Source: Citrobacter amalonaticus
GTDB lineage: Bacteria; Pseudomonadota; Gammaproteobacteria; Enterobacterales; Enterobacteriaceae
Direction of reading: 5' to 3'
DNA length: 64,000 nt
Assembly: GCF_018252635.1 (NCBI RefSeq)
Contig: NZ_JAGTXM010000008.1
Coordinates: forward strand, 1-64,000
Shown: one piece after another, positions 16,449-27,119 of the stretch
Position numbering within the stretch: the first letter of the stretch is position 1
Layout of the letters: every line of letters starts with the position of its first letter
Program-made: the position numbers and the translations under genes
Notes under the pieces: generated by a model
Databases searched by the model: none
The model's input: only the letters and a program-made list of their open reading frames with translations
What the model was told of the DNA's origin: nothing

Positions 16449-18473
16449 ATGCGTTTAAATCCCGGCCAACAACAAGCTGTCGAATTCGTCACCGGACCTT
16501 GCCTGGTGCTGGCGGGTGCGGGTTCCGGTAAGACACGCGTTATCACCAATAAGATTGCTCACCTGATCCGTGGCTGCGGCTACCAGGCGCGACATATTGC
16601 GGCGGTGACCTTTACCAACAAAGCGGCGCGCGAGATGAAAGAGCGTGTCGGACAGACGCTGGGGCGCAAAGAAGCGCGCGGGTTAATGATCTCCACTTTC
16701 CATACGCTGGGGCTGGAGGTGATTAAACGCGAATACGCCGCGCTGGGGATGAAATCGAATTTTTCGCTGTTTGACGATACGGATCAGGTGGCGCTGCTTA
16801 AAGATCTGACGGAAGGGCTGATTGAAGACGATAAAGTCGTGCTGCAACAGCTGATCTCAACGATCTCGAACTGGAAGAACGATCTCAAAACACCAGCACA
16901 GGCGGCAGCCAGTGCGAAAGGCGAACGCGATCGTATCTTTGCACACTGTTACGGGCTGTACGATGCGCATATGAAAGCCTGTAACGTCCTCGACTTTGAC
17001 GATCTGATTTTGCTGCCGACGCTACTGTTGCAGCGTAATGAAGAGGTGCGTGAGCGCTGGCAGAACAAGATCCGCTATCTGCTGGTGGATGAATATCAGG
17101 ACACTAACACCAGCCAGTACGAGCTGGTGAAACTACTGGTAGGAAGCCGGGCGCGATTCACCGTTGTGGGTGACGACGATCAGTCTATCTACTCGTGGCG
17201 CGGAGCGCGCCCGCAAAACCTGGTGTTGTTAAGCCAGGATTTTCCGGCGTTACAGGTGATCAAACTGGAGCAGAACTACCGCTCCTCCGGGAGGATCCTG
17301 AAGGCGGCGAACATCCTCATTGCTAACAACCCGCACGTCTTTGAAAAACGGCTCTTTTCCGAGCTGGGATACGGCGCGGAGCTCAAAGTCCTGAGTGCGA
17401 ATAATGAGGAACACGAAGCCGAGCGAGTGACCGGGGAACTTATTGCTCATCACTTTGTGAATAAAACGGAATATAAGGATTACGCCATTCTGTATCGCGG
17501 TAACCACCAGGCGCGGGTGTTCGAAAAATTCCTCATGCAGAACCGTATTCCCTACAAAATTTCTGGCGGTACCTCGTTCTTTTCGCGTCCGGAAATTAAA
17601 GATTTGCTGGCCTATCTGCGGGTCTTGACCAACCCGGACGATGACAGCGCGTTCCTGCGCATCGTGAATACGCCTAAACGTGAAATCGGCCCCGCCACGC
17701 TGCAAAAGCTCGGTGAATGGGCGATGACGCGGAACAAAAGCCTGTTTACCGCCAGTTTTGATCTGGGGCTGAGCCAGACGCTCACCGGGCGCGGCTATGA
17801 TTCGCTCACCCGTTTTACCCACTGGCTGGGCGATGTTCAAAGGCTGGCTGAACGTGAGCCGATCGCCGCTGTCCGCGATCTTATTCATGGAATTGATTAC
17901 GAATCGTGGCTTTATGAAACCTCCCCCAGCCCAAAAGCGGCTGAAATGCGCATGAAAAACGTCAACCAGCTGTTTAGCTGGATGACCGAAATGCTGGAAG
18001 GGAGCGAACTGGATGAGCCCATGACGCTCACTCAGGTTGTCACGCGTTTCACGCTGCGCGATATGATGGAGCGCGGCGAGAGCGAGGAAGAGCTGGACCA
18101 GGTGCAACTGATGACGCTACACGCCTCGAAAGGGCTGGAGTTCCCGTATGTGTTTATGGTGGGAATGGAAGAAGGATTCCTGCCACACCAGAGCAGTATC
18201 GATGAAGACAACATCGACGAAGAGCGTCGTCTGGCCTATGTTGGAATCACCCGTGCGCAGAAAGAGCTGATTTTTACGCTGTGTAAAGAGCGGCGTCAGT
18301 ACGGTGAACTGGTGCGCCCGGAGCCGAGCCGCTTCCTGCTGGAGTTACCGCAGGACGATCTGATCTGGGAGCAGGAGCGTAAAGTGGTGAGCGCCGAAGA
18401 GCGAATGCAGAAAGGGCAGAGCCATTTGGCGAATCTGAAAGCCATGATGGCGGCGAAGAGAGAAAAATCGTAA
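16449..18473 (+). CDS. rep: ATP-dependent DNA helicase Rep
   Basis: A 674-residue SF1A 3'-5' helicase that clears proteins ahead of replication forks and works with DnaB and PriC in restart. Walker A is GAGSGKTR (about 23-30), motif II is DEYQD, motif III is [14 protein letters not shown] and motif VI is [10 protein letters not shown]. The C-terminus ends MMAAKREKS, like the E. coli DnaB-interaction tail. Length matches E. coli Rep (673). It ends three bases from the convergent gppA. Confidence 0.97.
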   Translation: MRLNPGQQQAVEFVTGPCLVLAGAGSGKTRVITNKIAHLIRGCGYQARHIAAVTFTNKAAREMKERVGQTLGRKEARGLMISTFHTLGLEVIKREYAALGMKSNFSLFDDTDQVALLKDLTEGLIEDDKVVLQQLISTISNWKNDLKTPAQAAASAKGERDRIFAHCYGLYDAHMKACNVLDFDDLILLPTLLLQRNEEVRERWQNKIRYLLVDEYQDTNTSQYELVKLLVGSRARFTVVGDDDQSIYSWRGARPQNLVLLSQDFPALQVIKLEQNYRSSGRILKAANILIANNPHVFEKRLFSELGYGAELKVLSANNEEHEAERVTGELIAHHFVNKTEYKDYAILYRGNHQARVFEKFLMQNRIPYKISGGTSFFSRPEIKDLLAYLRVLTNPDDDSAFLRIVNTPKREIGPATLQKLGEWAMTRNKSLFTASFDLGLSQTLTGRGYDSLTRFTHWLGDVQRLAEREPIAAVRDLIHGIDYESWLYETSPSPKAAEMRMKNVNQLFSWMTEMLEGSELDEPMTLTQVVTRFTLRDMMERGESEEELDQVQLMTLHASKGLEFPYVFMVGMEEGFLPHQSSIDEDNIDEERRLAYVGITRAQKELIFTLCKERRQYGELVRPEPSRFLLELPQDDLIWEQERKVVSAEERMQKGQSHLANLKAMMAAKREKS

Positions 18474-18476
18474 GCC

Positions 18477-19958
18477 TTATTTCACGTCTAAAGGCCAGTG
18501 AACGTAACTTTGCCACTGGCTTTCTTGCTCAATCAATTCTTTACCCAGCGGATGCTGTTCCAGCCAGTCAGGCGGCAGTCTTAAGGCGAGTATTTCATTT
18601 GACGCCCGCAGCGTAATGGCAGGCACCAGATCGTCGCGGCGGCGACTGGCAAAGATAATCGCCAGTCTGAGCAAACGACAGAGGTGTTCGGCCACCCGCG
18701 GAGGCACGGCATTTTGCTGATGCAACGACGAGAGATCGACCGGGTTGGTCTGATTTAACAACAGCGTGGCGAGCAGTTTTTTCTGTGCAGGGGTGAAACC
18801 CGGCAAATCCAGATTACGAACCAGATAGGCAGCATGCTGAGGCGCTTGCTTAAAATCAACGCTCAAGCCTATCTCATGCAACTGGCAGGCGCTGATCAGC
18901 AGTTCGCGGCTGATCGGCTCAAGATGCCACTCATTTTCTACCTGATCGAGAAAACTCACCGCGAGATTCGCGACGCGATGCGCCTGTTCGGTATCCACCA
19001 TAAACCGACGCTGAATGTTACGCAGAGTGCGGCTACGAATATCCTGATCCACCGCGAGATGCAGCATCCCGTAGACCAGTCCTTCACGCAATGCCCCGCC
19101 CGCCAGCGTCATACACTGAATATTGAGTTCGGTGAAAATGGCGATCAGAATAGCCAGCCCGCTAGGGAACACCAGCGCGCGTTCCAGAGTTAAGCCTTCA
19201 ATTTCCAGCTCTTCCAGACGGCCACAGTGAATCGCTCGCTGTTTCAACTGCTGCAGTTTCGCCAGCGTGATACGCTCATCCATCCCCTGCGCCATCATGA
19301 TTTCCTGCAACGCCTGAACGGTACCAGAGGCACCGACGCAGACTTTCCAGCCGTGATAGCGAAGTTCATCGGCGACCGGGCGCAGCACATCGCGCGCGGC
19401 TTTTTCCGCGTCGTCGAAATTTTCTTGCGCCAGATTGCGATCGGTAAAGTAGCGTTCAAGCCAGGTGACACAGCCCATCGACAGGCTGAACAGAGAGGTA
19501 GTTTGCGCACCCGTTCCGGTGACCAGTTCAGTGCTGGCGCCGCCGATATCAACGACCAGACGCTGATCCGCGCCGCCCGTAGTGTGTGCCACACCCTGAT
19601 AAATCAGACGCGCTTCTTCTTCACCGCTGATAACCTGAACCGGACAACCAAGGATGTCTTGCGCTTTAGCGATAAACTCGCTGGCATTCACCGCGATACG
19701 TAAGGTTGCTGTGGCGACCACGCGGATTTGCGGCTGCGGAATATCCTGAAGGCGTTCAGCGAACAGACGCAGGCATTGCCAGCCACGCTCCATTGCTTCG
19801 GCAGAGAGGACATTGTTGCTGTTCAGACCGGCGGCCAGACGCACTTTACGTTTGATACGCGTGAGCGTCTGGATGCTACCCGCTACCTCGCGTACTACCA
19901 GCATATGAAAACTATTGGAACCGAGATCGATAGCGGCGTACAACGAGGTCGAATTCAT
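18477..19958 (-). CDS. gppA: guanosine pentaphosphate phosphatase / exopolyphosphatase
   Basis: A 493-residue Ppx/GppA enzyme that hydrolyses pppGpp to ppGpp. The N-terminal actin-like ATPase fold has [11 protein letters not shown] and [10 protein letters not shown]; the C-terminal half is HD-like. The ATG at 19958 ([13 protein letters not shown]) lies eight bases after AAGGA and fits the E. coli terminus better than the ATG three codons earlier. An ERIC element sits directly upstream. Confidence 0.95.
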   Translation of the reverse strand: MNSTSLYAAIDLGSNSFHMLVVREVAGSIQTLTRIKRKVRLAAGLNSNNVLSAEAMERGWQCLRLFAERLQDIPQPQIRVVATATLRIAVNASEFIAKAQDILGCPVQVISGEEEARLIYQGVAHTTGGADQRLVVDIGGASTELVTGTGAQTTSLFSLSMGCVTWLERYFTDRNLAQENFDDAEKAARDVLRPVADELRYHGWKVCVGASGTVQALQEIMMAQGMDERITLAKLQQLKQRAIHCGRLEELEIEGLTLERALVFPSGLAILIAIFTELNIQCMTLAGGALREGLVYGMLHLAVDQDIRSRTLRNIQRRFMVDTEQAHRVANLAVSFLDQVENEWHLEPISRELLISACQLHEIGLSVDFKQAPQHAAYLVRNLDLPGFTPAQKKLLATLLLNQTNPVDLSSLHQQNAVPPRVAEHLCRLLRLAIIFASRRRDDLVPAITLRASNEILALRLPPDWLEQHPLGKELIEQESQWQSYVHWPLDVK

Positions 19959-19959
19959 A

Positions 19960-20081
19960 CACTTCATCCTTCAACCTGTATCGGTGTTGGCTGCGTTTTC
20001 TCACCCAAATCACTTACGAAAGTAAGCTCATCGGGATTCGTTTTCTTGCCGCCTTGATACAGGCTGAATGATTTTGTGTAT
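19960..20081. repeat. ERIC element between gppA and rhlB
   Basis: It carries the ERIC landmarks TTGGCTGCG, a diverged CTCACCC...CACTTAC core, then GTAAGCTCATCGGGATTC and TTGCCGCC. It occupies the whole gap between the rhlB end and the gppA start and may influence gppA transcription or processing. Confidence 0.85.
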
Positions 20082-20094
20082 GGCATAACTTTTC

Positions 20095-21363
20095 TTAACC
20101 TGAACGGCGACGATTACGCGGAGCACCACCGGAGCGACGCGGGCCATTGCCAGGACGCGTGCGCGTCAGACGCAGCGGTTTTGGCAGGTTGTTCATCAAC
20201 GCATCCGGATTATATTTACTGACCGGAATAGAGTGGCCAATGTAGGTTTCAATCGCAGGCAGGTTCAGGGCGTACTCTTCACAGGCCAGGCTGATGGAGT
20301 GACCGCTTGCGCCGGCACGACCTGTACGACCGATACGGTGTACATAGTCTTCGCAATCGTCCGGCAGATCGTAGTTGAAGACGTGTGTGACAGCAGGAAT
20401 GTGCAGGCCGCGCGCAGCAACGTCGGTTGCGACCAGAATATCCAGATCGCCACGGGTGAATTCGTCGAGAATACGCAGACGTTTTTTCTGTGCCACATCC
20501 CCAGTCAGTAAACCGACGCGATGACCATCGGCGGCCAGATGGCCCCAGATATCTTCACAGCGGTGTTTGGTGTTCGCGAAAATGATGGCGCGATCTGGCC
20601 ACTCTTCTTCGATGAGCGTTTGCAGTAAGCGCATTTTCTCTTCGTTAGACGGATAGAAAAGCTCTTCTTTAATACGGTGCCCCGTTTTTTGTTCCGGCTC
20701 GACTTCAACATATTCGGCGTTATTCATTTGTTCGAACGCCAGTTCACGCACGCGGTAAGAGAGGGTGGCTGAGAACAACATGTTCAGGCGCTGGGTAGCC
20801 GGTGGCATGCGGCGGAACAACCAGCGGATATCTTTAATAAAGCCCAGATCGTACATGCGATCGGCTTCATCGAGGACCACCACCTGGATAGCGCCCAGGT
20901 TGATGTGATTCTGTTTTGCGTAATCGATCAGACGACCCGTGGTGCCGATTAGGATATCAACGCCGCTTTCCAGCACTTTCAGCTGTTTGTCGTAACCGTC
21001 ACCGCCGTAAGCGAGACCCAGCTTCAGGCCGGTTGTCTGTGCCAGCGGCTCGGCATCGGCGTGGATCTGCACGGCTAACTCACGCGTCGGCGCCATAATT
21101 AAGGCGCGCGGCTGGTTCACCTTGCGGTCGTCAATCGCGGGATGAGAGAGAAGATAATGAAACGTTGACGTCAGGAACGCCATCGTTTTTCCGGTACCGG
21201 TTTGCGCCTGCCCTGCAACATCGCGACCAGCCAGCGTAAGCGGCAGCGCGAGGGCCTGAATGGGCGTGCAGTTATGAAATCCTTTGTTTTCAAGGGCTTC
21301 AATAACCTTTGGGTGCAGGGCGAAGTCGGAAAACTTCTGTTCTGTTAAATGTGTTTTGCTCAT
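20095..21363 (-). CDS. rhlB: ATP-dependent RNA helicase RhlB
   Basis: A 422-residue DEAD-box helicase of the RNA degradosome, which unwinds structured RNA for PNPase and RNase E. The Q motif is near residue 38, Walker A is AQTGTGKT, then [19 protein letters not shown], and [10 protein letters not shown]. The C-terminus is basic ([13 protein letters not shown]), the part that contributes to RNA and RNase E contacts. Length is one residue more than E. coli RhlB. It is divergent from trxA. Confidence 0.96.
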   Translation of the reverse strand: MSKTHLTEQKFSDFALHPKVIEALENKGFHNCTPIQALALPLTLAGRDVAGQAQTGTGKTMAFLTSTFHYLLSHPAIDDRKVNQPRALIMAPTRELAVQIHADAEPLAQTTGLKLGLAYGGDGYDKQLKVLESGVDILIGTTGRLIDYAKQNHINLGAIQVVVLDEADRMYDLGFIKDIRWLFRRMPPATQRLNMLFSATLSYRVRELAFEQMNNAEYVEVEPEQKTGHRIKEELFYPSNEEKMRLLQTLIEEEWPDRAIIFANTKHRCEDIWGHLAADGHRVGLLTGDVAQKKRLRILDEFTRGDLDILVATDVAARGLHIPAVTHVFNYDLPDDCEDYVHRIGRTGRAGASGHSISLACEEYALNLPAIETYIGHSIPVSKYNPDALMNNLPKPLRLTRTRPGNGPRRSGGAPRNRRRSG

Positions 21364-21442
21364 AGTGTGGTAGAATATCAGCTTACTATTGCTTTACGAA
21401 AGCGTATCCGGTGAAATAAAGTCAACCTTTAGTTGGTTAATG

Positions 21443-21567
21443 CTGTACACAAATCATTCATGATGCGTCGAGGCGGCAAGCGAATGCGTCCACAAGAACG
21501 TAAATAGTACGTGACTGGGGCGATGAACGCAGCCAACAAAGAGGCAGCTTAAAGGATGATGTGTATA
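21443..21567. repeat. diverged ERIC element between rhlB and trxA
   Basis: The segment contains GAGGCGGCAAGCGAATGC, GTGACTGGGGCGATGAACGC, GCAGCCAAC and AGGCAGCTT, in ERIC order but with many changes. Its end (GTGTATA) is 35 bases before the trxA start, so the trxA promoter region overlaps it. Confidence 0.8.
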
Positions 21568-21602
21568 CACCAACACACCAGGCTTATTCCTGTGGAGTTT
21601 AT

Positions 21603-21932
21603 ATGAGCGATAAAATTATTCACCTGACTGACGACAGTTTTGACACGGATGTACTCAAAGCGGACGGGGCGATCCTCGTTGATTTCTGGGCAGAGTGGTG
21701 CGGACCGTGCAAAATGATCGCCCCGATTCTGGATGAAATCGCTGACGAATATCAGGGCAAATTGACGGTTGCTAAACTGAACATTGACCAAAACCCAGGC
21801 ACTGCGCCGAAGTATGGTATCCGTGGCATCCCGACTCTGCTGCTGTTCAAGAACGGTGAGGTTGCAGCGACCAAAGTGGGCGCACTGTCCAAAGGTCAGC
21901 TGAAAGAGTTCCTCGACGCTAACCTGGCGTAA
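21603..21932 (+). CDS. trxA: thioredoxin 1
   Basis: A 109-residue thioredoxin with the active site WCGPCK near residues 32-36 and the cis-proline GIPTLLLF. It appears identical to E. coli thioredoxin 1. It is the general cytoplasmic disulfide reductant. The start MSDKIIHL at 21603 follows TGTGGAG; an upstream in-frame ATG falls inside the ERIC element. Confidence 0.98.
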
Positions 21933-22015
21933 GCCGGGCGTCTCATGTTCGGGTGCCCAGGATCCTAATTGATTCGGATGACTGGACGCCCGACTTGAGT
22001 CGTGCTAAGTTAGTG

Positions 22016-22044
22016 TTGACTTCGTATTAAACATACCTTATTAA
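22016..22044 (+). promoter_or_regulatory. rho promoter
   Basis: TTGACT, a 17-base spacer and TATTAA form a good sigma-70 promoter. It lies 84 bases behind trxA and about 230 bases before rho, giving a long leader that includes rhoL. Confidence 0.75.
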
Positions 22045-22093
22045 GTTTGAATCTTGATAACTCCAATACTTCCCGTTTTTTCTCGCACGTGAA

Positions 22094-22186
22094 GTGGACA
22101 GATTCAGGGCCTTATCATTCAATCCGTCTTGTCGTTTCAGTTCTGCGTACTTTCCTGTGACCAGACAGCGAACAGACATGAGTTGA
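22094..22186 (+). CDS. rhoL: rho leader peptide (diverged start)
   Basis: A frame of 30 codons beginning with GTG contains NPSCRFSSAYFPVTRQRTDMS, which matches the C-terminal two-thirds of E. coli RhoL. The first part differs, and the E. coli ATG is absent; GTG at 22094 is the only reasonable start. It lies in the autoregulated leader of rho. Translation is not proven. Confidence 0.55.
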   Translation: MDRFRALSFNPSCRFSSAYFPVTRQRTDMS

Positions 22187-22273
22187 TGGCCGTAAACAGG
22201 CATGGATGACCCTGCCATACCATTCACAACATTAAGTTCGAGATTTACCCCAAGTTTAAGAACTCACACCACT

Positions 22274-23533
22274 ATGAATCTTACCGAATTAAAGAATACG
22301 CCGGTTTCTGAGCTGATTACTCTCGGCGAAAATATGGGGCTGGAAAACCTGGCTCGTATGCGTAAGCAGGACATTATTTTTGCCATCCTGAAGCAGCACG
22401 CAAAGAGTGGCGAAGATATCTTTGGTGACGGTGTGCTGGAGATATTGCAGGATGGATTTGGTTTCCTCCGTTCTGCAGACAGCTCCTACCTCGCCGGCCC
22501 TGATGACATCTACGTTTCCCCCAGCCAAATCCGCCGTTTCAACCTCCGCACTGGTGATACCATCTCTGGTAAGATTCGCCCGCCAAAAGAAGGCGAACGC
22601 TACTTTGCGCTGCTAAAAGTTAACGAAGTTAACTACGACAAACCGGAAAACGCCCGTAACAAAATTCTCTTCGAAAACTTAACCCCGCTGCACGCAAACT
22701 CTCGTCTGCGTATGGAACGTGGTAACGGTTCTACCGAAGACTTAACGGCACGCGTTCTGGATCTGGCTTCGCCAATCGGTCGTGGTCAGCGTGGCCTGAT
22801 CGTCGCACCGCCGAAAGCCGGTAAAACCATGCTGCTGCAAAACATTGCGCAGAGCATCGCTTACAACCATCCTGACTGTGTGCTGATGGTGCTGCTGATC
22901 GACGAACGTCCGGAAGAAGTGACCGAGATGCAGCGTCTGGTGAAAGGTGAAGTGGTTGCTTCTACCTTTGACGAACCGGCATCCCGTCACGTTCAGGTGG
23001 CGGAAATGGTGATCGAGAAAGCGAAACGTCTGGTTGAACACAAAAAAGACGTTATCATTCTGCTCGACTCCATCACTCGTCTGGCGCGTGCTTACAACAC
23101 CGTGGTTCCGGCCTCCGGTAAAGTGCTGACCGGTGGTGTGGATGCTAACGCCCTGCATCGTCCGAAGCGTTTCTTCGGTGCGGCACGTAACGTGGAAGAG
23201 GGCGGTAGCCTGACCATCATTGCAACGGCGCTGATCGATACCGGCTCTAAGATGGATGAAGTCATCTACGAAGAGTTTAAAGGCACCGGTAACATGGAAT
23301 TGCACCTCTCCCGTAAGATTGCTGAAAAACGCGTCTTCCCGGCTATCGACTACAATCGTTCCGGTACCCGTAAAGAAGAGCTGCTCACCACTCAGGAAGA
23401 GCTACAGAAAATGTGGATCCTGCGCAAAATTATTCACCCGATGGGCGAAATCGACGCAATGGAATTCCTCATTAATAAACTGGCGATGACCAAGACTAAC
23501 GACGACTTCTTCGACATGATGAAGCGCTCGTAA
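22274..23533 (+). CDS. rho: transcription termination factor Rho
   Basis: A 419-residue hexameric RNA helicase. The N-terminal cold-shock-like RNA-binding domain covers about residues 48-125 ([19 protein letters not shown]). Walker A is APPKAGKT, near 178-185, followed by the Q-loop and R-loop of the ATPase core. It appears identical or nearly so to E. coli Rho. The start MNLTELKN is chosen over an upstream in-frame ATG that would add 24 residues not found in the family. Confidence 0.98.
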   Translation: MNLTELKNTPVSELITLGENMGLENLARMRKQDIIFAILKQHAKSGEDIFGDGVLEILQDGFGFLRSADSSYLAGPDDIYVSPSQIRRFNLRTGDTISGKIRPPKEGERYFALLKVNEVNYDKPENARNKILFENLTPLHANSRLRMERGNGSTEDLTARVLDLASPIGRGQRGLIVAPPKAGKTMLLQNIAQSIAYNHPDCVLMVLLIDERPEEVTEMQRLVKGEVVASTFDEPASRHVQVAEMVIEKAKRLVEHKKDVIILLDSITRLARAYNTVVPASGKVLTGGVDANALHRPKRFFGAARNVEEGGSLTIIATALIDTGSKMDEVIYEEFKGTGNMELHLSRKIAEKRVFPAIDYNRSGTRKEELLTTQEELQKMWILRKIIHPMGEIDAMEFLINKLAMTKTNDDFFDMMKRS

Positions 23534-23548
23534 ATTTGCCTTTAGCCG

Positions 23549-23576
23549 AAAACGCCACGTTTTTACGTGGCGTTTT
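23549..23576 (+). terminator. terminator after rho
   Basis: The perfect 12-bp stem AAAACGCCACGT with its complement has a TTTT loop and ends in TTTT. It lies 15 bases behind the rho stop. Confidence 0.88.
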
Positions 23577-23710
23577 GCTTTTATGTCTGTAATCTTAACG
23601 ACAAATTAACAAATCAGAGGTTATCGTCCTCCGCTGCACGTATGTCAGTCAGTAAGTGCGACGTATGGTTAATAATTATACAAAACAGACGGTTCGGAGA
23701 GGAGTTTCCC

Positions 23711-23739
23711 TTCTGAATACAGGTCTTCGTGGTTATACT
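23711..23739 (+). promoter_or_regulatory. candidate promoter of the wec cluster
   Basis: TTCTGA, a 17-base spacer and TATACT lie 32 bases before the wecA GTG. It is the best sigma-70 match in the rho-wecA gap. Confidence 0.5.
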
Positions 23740-23771
23740 TCTGCTAATAATTTTCTCTGAGAGCACGCATT

Positions 23772-24875
23772 GTGAATTTACTGACCGTCAGTACTGATCT
23801 CATCAGTATTTTTTTATTCACGACACTGTTCCTGTTTTTTGCGCGCAAGGTCGCAAAAAAGGTCGGTTTAGTGGATAAACCCAACTTCCGTAAACGCCAC
23901 CAGGGATTGATACCGTTGGTTGGGGGCATCTCAGTTTATGCGGGGATTTGTTTCACATTTAGCATTGTGAATGTCTATATTCCTCACGCGGCTCTCTATC
24001 TGGCATGTGCCGGCGTGCTGGTTTTTATCGGCGCCCTGGACGATCGCTTTGATATTAGCGTAAAAATTCGTGCCACCATTCAGGCTGCTATCGGCGTGAT
24101 TATGATGGTGGTGGGCAAACTCTATCTCAGCAGCCTGGGTTATATCTTTGGCCCATGGGAGATGGTGCTTGGGCCGTTTGGTTATTTCCTCACGCTCTTC
24201 GCCGTGTGGGCCGCGATTAACGCCTTCAACATGGTGGATGGTATCGATGGCTTATTAGGCGGACTCTCAAGCGTTTCATTTGCCGCGATGGGGCTTATTC
24301 TGTGGTTTGATGGACAGATAAGTCTGGCTATCTGGTGCTTTGCTATGATCGCCGCCATCCTGCCGTATATCCTGTTGAACCTCGGTGCACTTGGTCGTCG
24401 CTATAAAGTGTTTATGGGGGACGCCGGCAGTACGCTGATTGGCTTCACCGTTATCTGGATCCTCCTCGAAACGACTCAGGGCCAAACCCATCCGATAAGC
24501 CCGGTTACCGCGCTGTGGATCATCGCCATTCCGCTGATGGACATGGTGGCCATCATGTATCGTCGTCTGCGTAAAGGGATGAGCCCATTCTCGCCAGACC
24601 GTCAGCATATTCATCATTTGATCATGCGTGCAGGGTTTACTTCTCGTCAGGCGTTTGTCCTGATTACGCTTGCCGCTGCAATACTGGCCTCAATTGGTGT
24701 GCTGGCAGAATATTCTCATTTTGTCCCGGAATGGGTCATGTTGGTGCTCTTTTTGCTAGCATTCTTCCTCTACGGTTACTGCATTAAGCGTGCCTGGAAG
24801 GTGGCAAGGTTCATTAAGCGCCTGAAGCGCAGATTACGAAGAAACCGTGATAACAATCCAAAATTAACCAAGTAA
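23772..24875 (+). CDS. wecA: UDP-GlcNAc:undecaprenyl-phosphate GlcNAc-1-phosphate transferase
   Basis: A 367-residue polytopic membrane enzyme with about eleven hydrophobic segments. It starts enterobacterial common antigen, and often O-antigen, by transferring GlcNAc-1-P to undecaprenyl phosphate. Motifs are GALDDRFD (the DD motif, about 88-95), NMVDGIDGL (about 156-164) and HIHHLIMR near 279. The start is GTG, as in E. coli. It is the first gene of the wec operon. Confidence 0.97.
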   Translation: MNLLTVSTDLISIFLFTTLFLFFARKVAKKVGLVDKPNFRKRHQGLIPLVGGISVYAGICFTFSIVNVYIPHAALYLACAGVLVFIGALDDRFDISVKIRATIQAAIGVIMMVVGKLYLSSLGYIFGPWEMVLGPFGYFLTLFAVWAAINAFNMVDGIDGLLGGLSSVSFAAMGLILWFDGQISLAIWCFAMIAAILPYILLNLGALGRRYKVFMGDAGSTLIGFTVIWILLETTQGQTHPISPVTALWIIAIPLMDMVAIMYRRLRKGMSPFSPDRQHIHHLIMRAGFTSRQAFVLITLAAAILASIGVLAEYSHFVPEWVMLVLFLLAFFLYGYCIKRAWKVARFIKRLKRRLRRNRDNNPKLTK

Positions 24876-24886
24876 ATGAGGGTGCG

Positions 24887-25933
24887 ATGACTCAACCATT
24901 ACCGGGGGCACACGCTGTGAGCGTTGAAAATGAACTGGATATTCGTGGGTTGTTTCGTACCTTGTGGGCCGGAAAGGTGTGGATTGTCGGTATCGCGCTG
25001 TTATTCGCGCTAATCGCGCTGGCATATACTTTTTTTGCTCGTCAGGAGTGGAGCGCCACCGCGATCTCCGATCGCCCCACGGTGAATATGCTGGGCGGGT
25101 ACTATTCTCAACAGCAGTTTTTGCGGAATCTGGATACGAAATCTGACAACGCGTCAGGCGATCAGCCTTCGGTTATGGATGAAGCCTATAAAGAGTTCGT
25201 GATGCAGCTGGCCTCCTGGGATACGCGTCGCGACTTCTGGCTGCAAACCGACTATTACAAGCAGAGGATGGTTGGCAATAGCAAAGCCGACGCCGCCATG
25301 CTGGATGAGATGATCAATAATATTCAGTTCACTCCCGGTGATTTTGCCCGCGCAATCAACGACAGCGTCAAGCTTATTGCCGAAACTGCGCCTGATGCGA
25401 ACAATTTGCTGCGACAGTACGTCGCGTTCTCCAGCCAGCGTGCGGCAAGCCATCTTAACGAAGAACTAAAAGGCGCATGGGCCGCGCGGACCGTGCAAAT
25501 GAAAGCACAGGTCAAACGTCAGGAAGAGGTGGCGAAAGCGATTTTCTCCCGTCGCGTGAGCAGTATTGAGCAGGCGCTTAAAATTGCTGAACAGCATAAT
25601 ATCTCCCGTAGTGCGACCGATGTGCCAGCGGATGAATTACCAGATTCAGAGCTGTTTTTGCTCGGACGTCCGATGCTCCAGGCTCGCCTTGAAAATTTAC
25701 AGGCGGTCGGCCCTTCTTTCGATCTGGACTACTTCCAGAATCGAGCCATGCTAAATACATTGAATGTGGGCCCAACCCTGGATCCACGTTTTCAGACCTA
25801 TCGCTATTTGCGTACACCGGAAGAACCGGTAAAACGCGATAGCCCGCGCCGTGCCTTCCTGATGGTGATGTGGGGCATCGTGGGGGGGCTTATCGGCGCA
25901 GGCGTTGCGTTAACCCGCCGCCGCGCGATCTAG
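24887..25933 (+). CDS. wzzE: ECA polysaccharide chain length modulator
   Basis: A 348-residue polysaccharide co-polymerase with one N-terminal membrane helix (about residues 32-52), a large periplasmic domain with coiled-coil helices, and a C-terminal helix preceded by [17 protein letters not shown]. It sets ECA chain length together with WzyE. Length equals E. coli WzzE. It follows wecA by 11 bases. Confidence 0.96.
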   Translation: MTQPLPGAHAVSVENELDIRGLFRTLWAGKVWIVGIALLFALIALAYTFFARQEWSATAISDRPTVNMLGGYYSQQQFLRNLDTKSDNASGDQPSVMDEAYKEFVMQLASWDTRRDFWLQTDYYKQRMVGNSKADAAMLDEMINNIQFTPGDFARAINDSVKLIAETAPDANNLLRQYVAFSSQRAASHLNEELKGAWAARTVQMKAQVKRQEEVAKAIFSRRVSSIEQALKIAEQHNISRSATDVPADELPDSELFLLGRPMLQARLENLQAVGPSFDLDYFQNRAMLNTLNVGPTLDPRFQTYRYLRTPEEPVKRDSPRRAFLMVMWGIVGGLIGAGVALTRRRAI

Positions 25934-25988
25934 CACGACTGCCGCAGTGAGGGGCTGGGCCCTCACTGACTATTCGAAGAGAATCGAT

Positions 25989-27119
25989 GTGAAAGTACTG
26001 ACTGTATTTGGCACGCGTCCGGAAGCCATTAAAATGGCACCTCTGGTTCATGCGCTGGCAAAGGATCCTGATTTCGACGCCAAAGTTTGCGTCACCGCGC
26101 AACACCGGGAGATGCTCGATCAGGTATTAACCCTTTTTTCCATTGTTCCTGACTACGATCTCAACATCATGCAGCCAGGTCAGGGGTTAACCGAAATTAC
26201 CTGTCGGATACTGGAAGGGCTGAAGCCTATCCTCGCTGACTTCAAGCCGGATGTGGTGCTGGTACACGGAGATACCACCACCACGATTGCGACCAGTCTG
26301 GCCGCGTTTTACCAACGCATACCGGTAGGTCATGTCGAAGCCGGGTTACGCACTGGCGATCTCTATTCCCCGTGGCCGGAAGAGGCAAACCGTACGCTGA
26401 CCGGGCATCTGGCGATGTATCACTTTGCGCCAACGGAAAACTCGCGGCAAAACCTGTTGCGCGAGAATATCGCCGACAGCCGCATCTTTGTGACTGGCAA
26501 TACGGTGATCGACGCGCTGATCTGGGTACGTGATCGCGTTCTGGCAAGCGATACGTTGCGTTCAGAACTGGCCGAGCAGTATCCATTCCTCTGCTCGAAT
26601 AAAAAGCTAATCCTGGTGACCGGTCATCGTCGCGAAAGTTTTGGTCGCGGATTTGAGCAGATTTGCCACGCACTGGCGGAGATTGCGGCCGCCAATCAGG
26701 ATGTGCAGATTGTCTATCCGGTACACCTGAATCCGAACGTCAGCGAACCAGTAAACCGTATTCTCGGCCATGTTAACAACGTCATGCTGATTGAACCGCA
26801 GGACTATCTGCCCTTTGTCTGGCTGATGAACCACGCATGGCTGATTCTGACGGACTCCGGTGGGATTCAGGAAGAGGCGCCGTCACTGGGTAAACCCGTG
26901 CTGGTAATGCGTGAAACAACCGAACGACCTGAGGCCATCACTGCAGGAACCGTGCGCCTGGTTGGGACAGATCCACTGCGCATTGTCGAAGAAGTCACGC
27001 GTTTGCTGCATGACGAAAACGAATATCAGGCCATGAGCCGCGCCCATAATCCTTACGGCGACGGGCAGGCTTGTGGCCGCATTTTAGACGCGTTAAAAAA
27101 CAATCGGGTATCGCTATGA
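25989..27119 (+). CDS. wecB: UDP-N-acetylglucosamine 2-epimerase
   Basis: A 376-residue non-hydrolysing epimerase that makes UDP-ManNAc. The N-terminal motif is [11 protein letters not shown], followed by [18 protein letters not shown] and SGGIQEE. The start is GTG at 25989 (MKVLTVFG), as in E. coli; an ATG two bases earlier is out of frame and followed at once by a stop. The stop overlaps the wecC start (ATGA). Confidence 0.96.
   Translation: MKVLTVFGTRPEAIKMAPLVHALAKDPDFDAKVCVTAQHREMLDQVLTLFSIVPDYDLNIMQPGQGLTEITCRILEGLKPILADFKPDVVLVHGDTTTTIATSLAAFYQRIPVGHVEAGLRTGDLYSPWPEEANRTLTGHLAMYHFAPTENSRQNLLRENIADSRIFVTGNTVIDALIWVRDRVLASDTLRSELAEQYPFLCSNKKLILVTGHRRESFGRGFEQICHALAEIAAANQDVQIVYPVHLNPNVSEPVNRILGHVNNVMLIEPQDYLPFVWLMNHAWLILTDSGGIQEEAPSLGKPVLVMRETTERPEAITAGTVRLVGTDPLRIVEEVTRLLHDENEYQAMSRAHNPYGDGQACGRILDALKNNRVSL

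Noticed and set aside
17250-18107. 285-codon open frame on the minus strand within rep
   Set aside because: Antisense to a fully conserved helicase gene; no homology recognised. The same reasoning applies to the long antisense frames in wecC (27470-28303), wzyE (34058-34963) and ilvG (4247-4915).
21931-21995. Possible trxA terminator formed by CCGGGCGTC and GACGCCCG
   Set aside because: The arms pair, but the loop is over 40 bases and there is no T-run after the stem, so a terminator cannot be claimed with confidence.
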